A DNA stretch of 64,000 nt, taken from Prunus persica. Taxonomy: Eukaryota > Streptophyta > Magnoliopsida > Rosales > Rosaceae. Each line of letters begins with the position of its first letter. Within the stretch, counting starts at the first letter, position 1. The notes beneath the pieces are model-generated. The model made no database searches, was not told where the DNA came from, and worked only from the letters and a program-made list of their open reading frames with translations. The stretch spans positions 5,973,598-6,037,597 of the forward strand of contig NC_034013.1 of NCBI RefSeq assembly GCF_000346465.2. Reading direction: 5' to 3'. Shown in pieces: positions 11,359 through 22,702 of this stretch. Made by a program: the position numbers and the translations under genes.

Positions 11359-12239
11359 ATGGCTCTCACAAATCAAGACCAGTACCTCTGCTTAGCTTTT
11401 CCTTTCATTTTGGCCATTTGCTCCTCTCAAGCATCGTCTCGCCAAATTTATTATGTGAAAAAACCATGTTGGCGAGACATGAAGACTGGATGGCTCAATT
11501 TGGGCCAGTTTTTTTTTATAAGGATGCTGAGGAGAAAGAGAGGCTATTCGTGATATTCAAGGCCAACTTGGAGTTCATTAAGGCTTTTAACAAACACATG
11601 AGCCAGAACTACTTCACTCTAAGCTTAAATGAATTTGCAGACCTAACCAATGAGGAGTTTCAGGAAATTCGTAATGGTTACACGAAACGATCCTCCAAAT
11701 CGATCATGTCCAATTCCACGAAAGCTACATGTTTTAGATATTGAAATGTCACTGATGTGCCTCCTTCAGTGGAATGGAGAGAAAAGGGTGCAGTGACGCC
11801 TATCAAGGACCAAGGCAAATGTTGTAAGTATTAAACAAGTTGTTAAATGATGACGCATTCACTGTTTCACAACATAACATGTTATTGAATGATGAGGCAT
11901 GTTATTTCAATTTTATAGGGTGTTGTTGGGCATTCTCAGCAGTGGCAGCTACAAAAGGGGATAACAAGCTCAAAACCAGAAACTTAATCTCACTATCAGA
12001 GCAAGAGCTTGTGGATTATGACACGACAGGTCAAGATCATGGCTGTGAAGGTGGTCTAATGGATGACGCTTTTCAATTCATCCAACGGAACAAAGGTTGA
12101 CAACTGAAGCTAATCACTCCTACCAGGGTTACAACACTCAGAAGGCTGCATCCCAAACAGTGTCCATAAACGGGTACGAGGATGTGCCTAAAAACAACCA
12201 AAATGCTATGTTGCAAGCCGTCGCTAACCAACCAATTTC

Positions 12240-12573
12240 TTTTGGAATTCAGACTATGATCTGAATTATAACTTGCATTCTACAAATGCTACTAAATGAG
12301 TAAAGGTTTCGGAGAGATTTTCAGAATGAGAGAGAGCTTGAGGAAAGAGCAAAAAGATGAATTCTATTCTTCTTCTCACACACACACTGTGCACTAATAA
12401 CAGTTGGAACAGGAAATTCGCAAATTACATCATTCAAATCTAGCCATCCATTCTTCTATTCTAAGATTACATCTTAGCTGTCCACTTGGACTGTAATCCA
12501 AGGGCTCACATTTAAATCTGTAAATTTAAACTAAATACAACATCATATCAGCTAAAACAGTTATATTTCAACA
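12240..12573 (-). repeat. Copia 3' LTR (left)
   Basis: Pairs with 18474-18805. The outer end is mutated from TG to TT; the inner end CAACA is followed by the polypurine tract complement. Confidence 0.92.
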
Positions 12574-12668
12574 CTCCCTTCTAAGTGTTTAGCTGAGATT
12601 ACTCCAAGCTTTCTTCTCAGGTATTCAAACCAATCTCTTGCGAGAGCCTTAATAAAGATGTCTGCAGT

Positions 12669-15555
12669 TTACTCTTCAATTTTGCAATATAGTAAATCAA
12701 TCTCTCCATTTTGCAAAGCATCTCGAATGAAGTGAAACCTCCTGTTTATATGCCTTGTCTTATGATGATGCACATGATTCTTGGTTATGGCAATAGCAGA
12801 GGTATTATCACATAGAATTGTAGTAGCACCCACATGTTCTTCACCAATGTCTAAGAGAACGAAGCGCAACCAGATTGCTTGTGCAGTAGCTTCTGCTGCA
12901 CTAACATACTCTGCTTCTACTGTAGACAGAGCTACACTACTTTGCTTGACTGAAGCCTAGGAAAACACACCTGATCCAAGATTAAATGCATATCCAGAGG
13001 TGCTTCTCATGTCATCCTCGCTCCCTGACCAATCACTGTCACAGTAGCCAATGAGCCTTGCTTCTTTTCCTTTCTCATATGCTATGGCATAATCAAATGT
13101 GCCTTGAATGTACCTCAGTACCCTTTTGGCAGTTCCCATATGTTTTCTAGTAGGCCCATGCATAAATCTAGCGAAAAGACTTGCTGCAACCATGATGTCC
13201 GGCCTTGTTGCAATCAAGTACAACAGACTTCCAACTATCTGCCTATAAACCACTTCATCAACTTGTTCACTCCCATCTTCCTTGGATAGCTTCTCATTCA
13301 TTGCAAGAGGAGTAGCCACTGCTTTACAGTCCTTGAAGCCAAATTTGTCTAGCAATATCTTAGCATATTTCTTCTGGTGCAAGAAAATGTAAGACTCAGT
13401 TTGTATCACTCCTAACCCCAAGAAATGGTGAAGCAAACCAAGATCAGTCATTTCATATTGCATCATCATTTCGGTTTTGAACTCCATCATGAAGGCTTTT
13501 GAGCTTCCAGTGTAGATAATATCATCTACATATAAAGAAACAATAATAATACTACTTTCTGCAGCCTTTACATATAGTGTTGCCTCACTAGGACTTCTCT
13601 GGAAACTTGCCTTGATGAAGTAAGAATTGATTCTTCATACCAAGCTCTTGGAGCTTGTTTAAGTCCATATAATGCCTTCTTGAGCCTATACACTCTGTCC
13701 TCTTTGTTCTTAATCATAAAACCAGGAGGTTGATCCACATACACCTCTTCACGCAACACTCCATTCAAGAATGCAGACTTCACATCTAACTGAAACAGTT
13801 TCCACCCCTTTTGTGCAGGCAATGCCACTAATTTTCTAATGGTATCCAGCCTAGCAACAGGTGCAAAAGTTTCATTGAAATCTATCCCTGGCTTTTGAGA
13901 ATAGCCCTTTGCCACTAGTCGAGCCTTGTCTTTTTGAACTGTACCATCTAAATTCAGCTTGGTTTTATAAATCCATTTGACACCAATTACTGGTTTATCA
14001 GTTAGTCTATCAACCAACTCCCAAGTTTTGTTCTTCTCTATAATTTCTACCTCATTCTCCATTGCTTTCTACCATGCTTCATCCTTAACAGCCTCTTCAA
14101 AGGTCTCAGGCTCGATAATACACAAGTTACATCTTGCATACACTTCTACAATACTCTTGTATTTCAGAGGTGTGTGATCAACATCCAGTGATATTGAGTC
14201 AGGATCAACATGCCCCTATTCTGAAATCTCTTCTTGACTCAGGCTAGAATCATTAGATTCCTCTTCTCTCTCAGTGAGTGTCTCATTAAGAGGTGTTGAG
14301 ATATCACATTCCTTTTGTGCATTCCAATCCCAAACAGATGCCGCATTGAATATCACATCCCTGGAAATAATCATTTTTTTTCAGATGCAATGTTATATAG
14401 TCTGTAGCCTTTTTCATAGTTGCCATACCCAAGAAATATACATCTTGTGCATAGCACAAAGAACCAAACACTCTTAAATGCTTAACTCCTAGCTTTCTAC
14501 CACTATAAGCTTCAAATGGAGTTTTCTTGTCTAAGGCCTTAGTTGGACATCTATTCTGAACATACACTGTAGTGTTTACTGCCTCAGCCCAAAATTCTAG
14601 AGGCATCTTCTTCTCAATCATCATGCATTTAGCCATCTCCATAATTGTTCTGTTCTTTTGTTCTGCTATTCCGTTTTGCTATGGTGAATATGCCACAGTT
14701 AGCTGCCTTTCCATTCCCATGTCTTCACAAAATTTGTTGAATTCATTGGAAGTATATTCTCCCCCCTGTCACTTCTTATTTTTTTCAATTTATATCCACT
14801 TTGTAGCTCAACAGTGGCTTTAAATTTTTTTAAAGACATTAAGGACTTCTGATTTGTATCTCAAGAAATAGATCCAACACATATGAGTACAATCGTCTAT
14901 GAAGGTAAGAAAATACCTATTTCCAGCTTTTGTAACAGTCTGCATTGGTCCACAAACATTTTTGTGTACCAACTCGAGTAGGATTGTGGCTCTGCTTGTT
15001 GCTTCTTTTGGAAAGGAATCTCTGCAATGTTTTTCAAAAGTACACCCCTCAACAACTTCAGTGACAAGCTTAATTTCTGGCAATCCAAGTACCATTCCCT
15101 GATCTTACAGCAACTTCAAACTGGTGAAGTTTAAATGCCCCATTCTTCTATGCCAAACTAAAGTTGATGACTCTACATTTGCTCTTAATGCAACCTGTAA
15201 AGTTGTGTGAAGCTTCAAAGGAAAACTTCTGTTGCCTTTCATTTGCACCTTAGCAACTAGATTTGATAAAGAACAATCATCATAAATTTCAACCTTATTG
15301 GCTCCAAAAATCAGAACATATCCATGCTTCATCATTTTCCCTACACTGAGCAAATTCTCCTTGAGACCAGTGACTAACAGTGCTCCTTTGACATACCTTC
15401 TTCCCATCTTAGTGTCAACAACAAGATTTCCTTTTCCAACAACATCAACCAATTGTCCTGTCCCCATTGCAACTTTTGCAGTTATATTCCTATCAACATC
15501 AACTAATACATCTTCCCCACCAGTCATATGGTTGCTGCATCTGCTATCCAAATAC
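12669..15555 (-). pseudogene. Copia pol (protease, integrase, reverse transcriptase, RNase H), broken
   Basis: On the minus strand in copia order: aspartic protease start at about 15551 with DSRCSNHMTG (the Gly of the usual DSG is Arg); GAG-pre-integrase WHRRMGHLNF (about 15130); integrase core with GNRYFLTFIDDCT (15095-14820) and LEFWAEAVNTTVYVQNR (14642-14304); reverse transcriptase from about 14062 with ENKTWELV-type start, [19 protein letters not shown] and [12 protein letters not shown]; then DLGLLHHFLG and the RNase H region SGYAFNLGSG (13490-12957) and TILCDNTSAIAITKN (12869-12669). The frame breaks at about 15100, 14820, 14300, 13570 and 12957. No intact polyprotein exists. Confidence 0.92.
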
Positions 15556-15560
15556 CATAC

Positions 15561-17352
15561 TGTTCACCCGTTTTGTGTTTGTTCCTGTGATGGTAGGGCA
15601 AAGTTCCCTATTGCCTTGAAAACCATTTACTGGTCAACAAGTCAACTTTCTTTACTGTGCGAGCGTGCCACTGCTAGCAATGAGAAATCCTAGAAGACTT
15701 TAAAAATAGATAACTTGCACCCCAAGTTACTGATTTCTAACCAAACGGTTGTGAATTTGGGTGAGGAATATCTCCCAAGTAAGTTCTTTTCTTGCCTCAG
15801 ACTGGTAAGTACTTCATAATTTTTCATAGTATAAAACTGGTAGTTCTAGCCAGAATAAATGATGAGAAAATGAACTATTTTTAGGTAGAATTGCCTTTTA
15901 CAAAACTCAAAAGGGAAAAGCCAACTCTAGAAAGACAAAAAGAAGGCTGGACTTCCATTTCTGCCTGGATAGATGCTTCTGATCCGGGCTGGACTGGGTA
16001 TGCCTGTGCTGGACTGGACTGTCAGCAACTTCAATTTCAAGTTTCAGCTCTAAATCGATACAAACGTTTGAGTTTGGCAGAGCTTTAATTTATTTCAAGC
16101 CCTGGAAGGCTTTTTGAACGGACATAATTACGGCCTCTTTAGTCTGAAGGGGGCAGAAGTGGCTGGACTCAAGGATTACTGAGTTGGAACTGCACTGTGA
16201 TACTTGTTTTGCTTGATCAGGGCTCTCCATAAATTTGTTGAGGTTTTCATATTTGTGAAAACCTAGTCTCTGCTTGTTTTGGCTTTTGCTGAACCAAATT
16301 TGTAACAAGAGAAATCTCGTTTTAAATTGCTTTTGGATGCTTCAGTTTGTTTGAAGGTTCTTTGAGATCAAGTGATCATTTTGAGTTTTTGTCTTTTGAC
16401 TGATTTTTTGGTTGTTTGATTGATTGTCTGATCTTTTGCTCTGTTCACCCTCTCCTATATTTATAAGAGATGCTTTGGAGTGGTGCTTCTAATTCTTTTA
16501 ATAATGGGCGGCAAAATTTCTCAAAAGATCTTTCATTTTTAAATGCAAAGAAAAAGAGTTTTTATCAATTTTGGTAGATAAGCTTTCTATAGTCAGTTCC
16601 TAAGGCAGTTACTTCCCTGTATTTCTTGAAAAAGAAACCTAACCCTTCTTCCAATTTAACTGCTCTTTGTGAGAGTTCAAACTGTGATGGTTTAGTTTTG
16701 ATCTTCCAGATGAACAACTCCCTGCTTCCCACTTATCTTTTTAGAAAATATGGCCTGCTTATCCCGTGGAAATGATGTCTAACGAATTTTTTTGGATATA
16801 GAAAAGGATTCTGATCTTTTAGCCCCAAAGTTTCAGGGAAGTCTCTCTGCTAATGACCTGCTTTCATTAATTACCAATCAACTCTCTTGTGATAGTTGAA
16901 ATTGTTGACTTTTCAAAGTCATGTATTCACTTGGGCTCTGAGAATAGACTTTCCAAAAATCTGCTGATCTTATACTCCGTGTTTTGAGATAAATGGTGAG
17001 TATTTAGATGCTGGGCCCAATCCAATTCTTTTTTATGTACTCTAGTGATCAATTGCCACTTAATTTGGCATTTTTTTTTACAACTTTGCCATTTCGTAAA
17101 AGACGTGGGCCTTTCTTCTTTTTTAATTATGCCAAGCCCAGTTTGAGTTGAGCTATGGGCTGATTTCTTTCTTTTCTTCTTTTTCGAAGCCCAAGTTTAT
17201 TGTCGTGGTTTCGACAGATCACTGGCTGGGCTTTTTTGAATTTTGGGCCCTCGATTCCTGTTTATTTTGCAAAGCCCAGACTGCTTGGGCCCTTTGGCGT
17301 TATTCTGGGCTCTTTAGTGTTGGGCTAGGTGCACAGGATTTTGGCCCCAACA
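15561..17352 (-). mobile_element. Solo LTR (about 1.8 kb) nested in the copia element
   Basis: The segment starts TGTTCACCCG and ends GGCCCCAACA, so it has TG...CA ends, and it is flanked on both sides by CATAC (15556-15560 and 17353-17357), a perfect 5-bp target duplication. Removing it with one CATAC makes the copia gag zinc-knuckle region and the protease DSRCSNH region continuous in a single frame, which confirms the boundaries. It has no coding capacity of its own. A TATAAATA box on the minus strand (complement at about 16451-16465) suggests minus orientation. The parent family is not recognised. The open frames inside it (for example 15891-16088) are not considered genes. Confidence 0.9.
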
Positions 17353-18398
17353 CATACATCATCACATCCTTTTACACTAGCAGAACCTTTATTACTAGCA
17401 TAAAACATGGTTGGTGTGGATTCGGTCTGAGTAGCATAGTTGAGCTGTTGTGCTGGTTTCTTGCTATAGCAATCTTTTGCAATATGACCAAATTTGTCAC
17501 AGTTGTAACATTTTGGTTTTCCCTTAAACCGAAAATCACCAAAATGTAGTTCGCCACAATGTTTGCAGGGGTTTCTGGCTCCATCAGTTGATATATTATC
17601 CCACTTTTTGCCTTTTGTCCTCCAATTCCTTTGATCCCTAAAACCACTTTGACTTCCACTGTAATTTTTTGATTGGGATTCACACAAAGACTAGCAAATG
17701 CTTTCTCAGTCTTATCTCCAAAGTGCCTATCTAGCCATAATTCAAAACTCTTCAAAGAGGTTACCACTTCTTGTACCTCAATTTCATCCAAATCCTTAGA
17801 ATGCTCAATAACAGAACAGATTGAATCATAAGCTGATGGCAAACTGATTAGTAATTTTTGTAACAATCCTTGCTCTAGCTAAATCCTCTCCATAGCTCCT
17901 CATTTGGTTTATCAGATCAAACAGTTTGGTAAGATAAGCAGAAAGGGACTCATCATCTCTCATTCTCGTATATTCAAATTCTCTAAGTAGACCTTGCAAT
18001 TTAACACTTCTAACCTGTTTATCACCATGGAATTCCTTCATCAAGATATCCCAGGCTCCCTCAGAGGTTTCTTCATGAGAGAATCGAGGGAAGATCTCAT
18101 CAGACACTGCTCCTTGAATAAGACCCAGCGCTATAGCATCCTTCATGAGTAGCTCGGTGAGAGTCATCTTCCCAGCACCACTCGATTCTTCCTTTTCTTT
18201 CTTCTTTGCATCAGATTCGTCAGCTCCCTTCGAATTTGAGCACTCTATTCCCTTCTCAACTAATTCCCAAAGCCCATGAGATTTGAAAATGGTTTTCATT
18301 CCTATGCTCCAGTTTTCATAGTTATCACCGCCAAAGATCGGCACTCTCAGCTCACCACCTCCATACCCTGCCATGTTAGACACAGATCGCGAAACCAC
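17353..18398 (-). pseudogene. Copia gag (UBN2-type) with zinc knuckle, frameshifted
   Basis: The minus-strand frame begins near 18398 (a second ATG opens MAGYGGGELRVPIF, at about 18370). It shows the typical copia gag start FGGDNYENWSIGMKT, the LKSF-type helices and the CCHC zinc knuckle CYNCDKFGHIAKDC at about 17515-17465. Frameshifts lie near 17840 and 17690. The frame then ran on into the pol protease before the solo LTR landed. Confidence 0.9.
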
Positions 18399-18473
18399 TT
18401 TTCCAAATTTCAGTTCGTTTTCTTCACAGATTTAATCGACCAAAGTTAACAATCGAACCTGGCTCTAAGGCCA

Positions 18474-18805
18474 TGTTAGAATTCAAACTATGGTCTGAAT
18501 TATAACTTGCATTCTACAAATGCTACTGAATGAGTAAAGGTTTCAGAGAGATTTTCAGAATGAGAGAGAGCTTGAGGAAGGAGCAAAAAGATGAATTCTG
18601 TTCTTCTTCTCACGCACACAGTGTGCACTAATAACCTGGAACAGAAAATTCCCAAATTACATCATCCAAATCTAGCCATCCATTCTTCTATTCTAAGATT
18701 ACATCTTAGTTGTCCACTTGGATTGTAATCCAAGCGCTCACATTTAAATCTGTAAATTTAAACTAAATACAACATCATATCAGCTAAAACACTTATATTT
18801 CAACA
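18474..18805 (-). repeat. Copia 5' LTR (right)
   Basis: TGTTAGAATTC...TATTTCAACA, pairs with 12240-12573. The adjacent 18461-18473 is the complement of a degenerate initiator-Met primer-binding site. Confidence 0.92.
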
Positions 18806-19067
18806 TTTCGGTTGCCATTGACGCAAGTGGCTGTACATTCCAGTTTTATTCAAGTGGTGTGTTCACTGTGGTATAAACTTAGATCATGGTGTTACCGCAG
18901 TTGGATACGGGACTAGGACTAGTAGTGATGGGACTAAATACTGGCTGGTGAAGAATTTTTAGGGCACATGGTTGGGGGAGGATGGATATGTGACGATGCA
19001 AAGGGGCATTCCTGCCAAGGAAGGACTCTGTGGCATTGCTATGGAAGCTTCTTATCCAACCGCATGA

Positions 19068-20642
19068 TTAATTAAAATGCATATATGTCATAATATAGTG
19101 TGGTGTATAAAATATGTATAATTGAATAATATAGAAAGACGCTAGCTATGAGCTGCTATCCTTCCACTTTGAAATCCATGCCTCAAAACATAGAAACAAT
19201 TAACCCATGACGTGGATTTGCTCTTAAAATCTCACTCAATGAATTAGCAGCTATAGCTATGAGGTTGACATGTTTTCATTACCATTGCAAGGTTAAATCA
19301 AGTTAGATTAAGGGTGCATATTTTTGCTCACCATCATTCTTAATATTTGACATGTGTCTATGGGTATAACCATATAGTTCTATAAATATATAACTATGAT
19401 TATGTCAATGAACACGTGTCAAGTGTTAAAATGGGTAGTGAGAGTACACATTTGGTTAAAGTGGTGAGTAAATATATTCCCTTAGAGTAATCACATGATC
19501 ATGTCACTGATCCTACAAGGTAAAACTGTGAAACGACGTCATTACACTTGTTCGGAGGTGGCATGGATTGGAAACACGTAATTAACCATATATATAACAT
19601 CAATTTACAACTTAATTATACTTATTCTTAAAGCCATTTCTGATCGGACATTTTTGGAGAAATTAATTTCTCAGGCAAGTAAATGGCAGCAGAAGAGGAC
19701 CGGAAAATTTAGGTGCCAGTAGAAGAGAAAAACTCTCTCGCACGTACCTGGTTTATGGAAGTTTGCTGTAACAGGAGAGCTAGATAAAACTTAATTTGAA
19801 AAATTCTAGGATACGTAACTAGAGCTTACAAGGTGGTGTTGTTGACTGGCTACAACTTCAAATACAAACCGTTGAGCTAGCTTGCTGTGCGCAGTATATA
19901 AAGATTATTTAGGACTAGCTAGGCTCATAATTAATATATACATATATATATAATTACTTTATATTTTTAAAGAGGGGGAAGTACAATATTATGATGAAGA
20001 GATGAGTCTTTTTGCCAATTAAAATGCACCATTTATATATTCTGTATCCAGATTACCTTTTGCATGATCTTGCCATGAACATCCAAAAATGCACCAATCT
20101 AGTTAAAATTCAAAACAAATTTAAAGATTTTTACATCGTAGTTAAAGGAAATTCATTGTTCCTATAACTTGTGCTTCCTATACACACACAAATTCCATGA
20201 ATCAATTGACAATGTGATATTAATATTACCATATAACATTTTCAACATTTTCATCTCGTCCTAGCATTCAAGTAAAGAAAAGAATACACGTATACTTGGA
20301 TTGTTGATGTCTAACTTTGACTCAACGGATTAAGATCGTAAAAACGACACATTCACATCATGACACACACTCAAGTCAGGCTACGTCCATAATATACAAT
20401 TAGTGAACTGAATTACATGAATCTACAAGTACGGGATATAAAAGCTACAAGCCCTACATGCTACAATATCTGTCCTATTTTTGGGTCAACTGTTCCTTAT
20501 TCTCTTTGATAGTACAATCGAGTTTACATGTTAGGATCCTAACGGGGATATTAAATGCTGAAAAGGAAATAATCAATTCCCAATAAGCCCTTAAGATCGT
20601 CTAACCAAGATACAAGCCTCATATATATCTTAACAAATCTTT
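19068..20642. other. Module A 3' flank and spacer
   Basis: No gene seen. 19068-19455 is the shared 3' flank of the module: 19148-19455 matches 54221-54540 of module C. From about 19456 the two copies diverge. The rest is AT-rich unique sequence without recognisable coding capacity. Confidence 0.7.
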
Positions 20643-20670
20643 CTAGTTCTTAAAGGTTATAGCATCCATA

Positions 20671-20688
20671 TATATATATATATATATA

Positions 20689-20757
<69 letters not shown>

Positions 20758-20758
20758 C
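20671..20758. repeat. Compound microsatellite (AT)n(CT)n(AT)n
   Basis: Runs of TA, then TCTCTC, then TATA. The open frame overlapping it is a translation of the repeat. Confidence 0.95.
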
Positions 20759-20962
20759 CTCTCATATAAGTCCAAATTATCATGATATTTACCCATCGCA
20801 TTATGATATTTGTCTTTAAAGAATTAATTAACATACATATCACCGCGCAGAAAATTGATTTATGTCTTCAAGACGTCTATAGAGCATTATTAAACTAACC
20901 CTAAAATAAATATATTTTTATTCTTAGTGTAATGTGGAAATATCTATAGAATATTTCACCAA

Positions 20963-21152
20963 TATAGAAGAGCGGCTATACTCAACAAATAGAATTTTCA
21001 ATAGTCTAGCCGAGTGGCTGTACTTTATAAATAGAAATTTTTTAACAGTACAACCGCATGCCTATAATCTTTAAATAGAAATTTCAAAATTATAGCCGCC
21101 CGGCGATACTAGTTAAATAGAATTTTTCCAACAGTATAGTCGCACGGATATA
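20963..21152. repeat. 43-bp imperfect tandem repeat, about 4.5 units
   Basis: A unit resembling ATAGCCGCNNGGCNATAC plus TAAATAGAATTTTNNAACAGT recurs at 20972, 21014, 21057, 21100 and 21143, so the period is 43 (42-43) bases. GC-rich cores (GCGGCTATAC, GTGGCTGTAC, CCGGCGATAC) alternate with an AATAGAAATTT spacer. No coding meaning is seen. Confidence 0.85.
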
Positions 21153-21170
21153 CAAAATTGCTTTTCTCAT

Positions 21171-21440
21171 TCAACGAAGTAGTTTTTCATTTTTATTTTT
21201 TCTATAACGAGGCGGATCAGGGAACCAGTTCCTCAATGAAGGCTGGTATGGGCCAATGGCGGATTGAAGACCGACATATTCTGAATATGGGCACCAATAT
21301 ACCGGTCGACTAGTTCTCCTAGCCAGTGGCAGTGGTTGCGGTTGATTTCCCCCATGATCACCTATTGTACAACCTTTGCCTTTTCTGTGTCTTGGTGTTT
21401 CACCATTTTGGCCAACCATAGTCTCCAGTTCCTCGGCCAT
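21171..21440 (-). CDS. Unrecognised small open reading frame (89 codons)
   Basis: A minus-strand frame beginning MAEELETMVGQNGETP and rich in Pro, Arg and Tyr in its second half (RRTSRPVYWCPYSEYVG). I do not recognise it. It has no visible domain, signal peptide or membrane segment. It lies between the 43-bp repeat and the PIF/Harbinger element, which suggests a remnant of some element or gene exon. It could easily be chance. Confidence 0.25.
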   Translation of the reverse strand: MAEELETMVGQNGETPRHRKGKGCTIGDHGGNQPQPLPLARRTSRPVYWCPYSEYVGLQSAIGPYQPSLRNWFPDPPRYRKNKNEKLLR

Positions 21441-22348
21441 ACTTAATTCCAGTCACCTTAAATGTAACCCAAAATACTTGGTCGAACTCATTCATTTTGG
21501 CCCGCTTTAGGTGGCGTTTGGCAGTGCTTAATTTTTTTTTAAAGCAACTTTAATAAAAATTTGGCATGAGTTGGGTGTTTGGTAAACCCAAAAAAACACG
21601 CTTATTTTAAAAACACCCATCATAAAAAGCAAGTCAGGTATATGGAGCTTTCAAAAGTTGCTTAAAAAAAGAGCCGGTTTTCTTGTTAATGAAAGTTTCA
21701 TTATCCCTATAATACCCCTCAGTATTTCACAAAATGACAACATTTGACCCTATCACAAAATAGATCTCGCGACCTTCACACTCTCTGACCTTTACTCTCA
21801 GACTGCTCTTCTCACTATTCTTCTTCTTCCTCCCCCTGCATCTCAAAACTCCATCTCAATCAAGGACGTTAATTGCCAACAACAATCAGCTACTTATCAG
21901 TGAGTTCATCTTCCCATTACATTTATGATTTTTGGGTTTATATATGTTATGAAATTAGGTTTTTCATTTGGTTCTATGCAATTGGGGGCTTTGTGTTCTT
22001 GAGGCTTTAAGGGGAAAATACGGGAGAGACAGAGAGAGAGTTTTGCTGCAAGTTTTGTACTGGGTTTGTCTCTCCTTGCTCTTTGGCAAGGAGAGATTTC
22101 TCCCTTGCTTGGTTCAATTGGCCTTTGGGTCAGATACTTCTCTCTCTGCTTCTGTTTCTCTGAAACATGTCTGTCCTTGATGCTTTGTTTCTCTAGATTA
22201 CACAACCATCATTGTTCATAGATTTACTCATTGTATAGTTTGGTACAGTTCCAAAATATCAAGAACAAAACCCGCTAGGCAAATCTGGTTCTTTATAGAC
22301 ATAAATCTATATATATATATATATATATGATTGCAACCCAAGTCCCCA

Positions 22349-22621
22349 TGTAATGACCCAAACCTAAAATTCATTTATAATTAGTAATTTATTATGAGGA
22401 AAGACAATTTTGTTCTTGGAATAAATTATGAACGCAAAGTTGACTTTTTGACCGAAAAGGAATTTGACAATTTCACTTACACCGTTGCATAGAGCACGAC
22501 AAAATGAGTTCGTAGACACGAAGTGGGCTCGAATTGGAACTTTAACGAAGAAAATACTATTAAAATATCACGAAGGGCAAAACGGTAATTAGAAAAAATC
22601 AGATTTTTTTATATAACCTCA

Positions 22622-22702
<81 letters not shown>

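Larger units (their letters stand above)
12240..18805 (-). mobile_element. Ty1/copia LTR retrotransposon inserted in protease copy A
   Basis: Two LTRs of 334 and 332 bases flank degenerate gag and pol, both reading on the minus strand, so the 5' LTR is the right-hand one. LTR ends read TGTT...AACA on the right; the left copy has TTTT, a TG to TT change. The target is duplicated as TTTC (or ATTTC, depending on where the last A is assigned): protease sequence ...CCAATTTC before and TTTCGGTTGCC after, which joins exactly as in copy C (53330). A degenerate primer-binding site complement (GGCTCTAAGGCCA, 18461-18473) lies inside the right LTR and a polypurine tract complement (CTCCCTTCT) at 12574-12582. 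By eye the LTRs differ at roughly 20 of 332 sites, so it is not recent. Confidence 0.95.
11359..19067 (+). pseudogene. Papain-like cysteine protease (SAG12-type), copy A, split by a copia element
   Basis: Host exons are 11359-11823 and, after an intron of about 95 bases, 11919-12239 continued at 18806-19067. Visible parts are an N-terminal hydrophobic signal (LCLAFPFILAICSS), the I29 inhibitor prodomain (EKERLFVIFKANLEF, NEFADLTNEEF), the catalytic Cys in [16 protein letters not shown], the catalytic His in [11 protein letters not shown] and the end SYPTA. Lesions: a frameshift after the signal region; stops after TCFRY; Cys to Tyr in VDYDTTG; stop after the QRNKG motif; the copia insertion; loss of 11 bases near 18867; and TAG replacing Trp of the NSWG motif (about 18960). 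Family members are vacuolar or secreted proteases often linked to senescence. This copy cannot make enzyme, but it preserves the uninterrupted site that CACTA-2 entered in copy C. Confidence 0.9.

Noticed and set aside
15298..15693. Plus-strand frame of 131 codons
   Set aside because: Shadow of the copia protease on the opposite strand.
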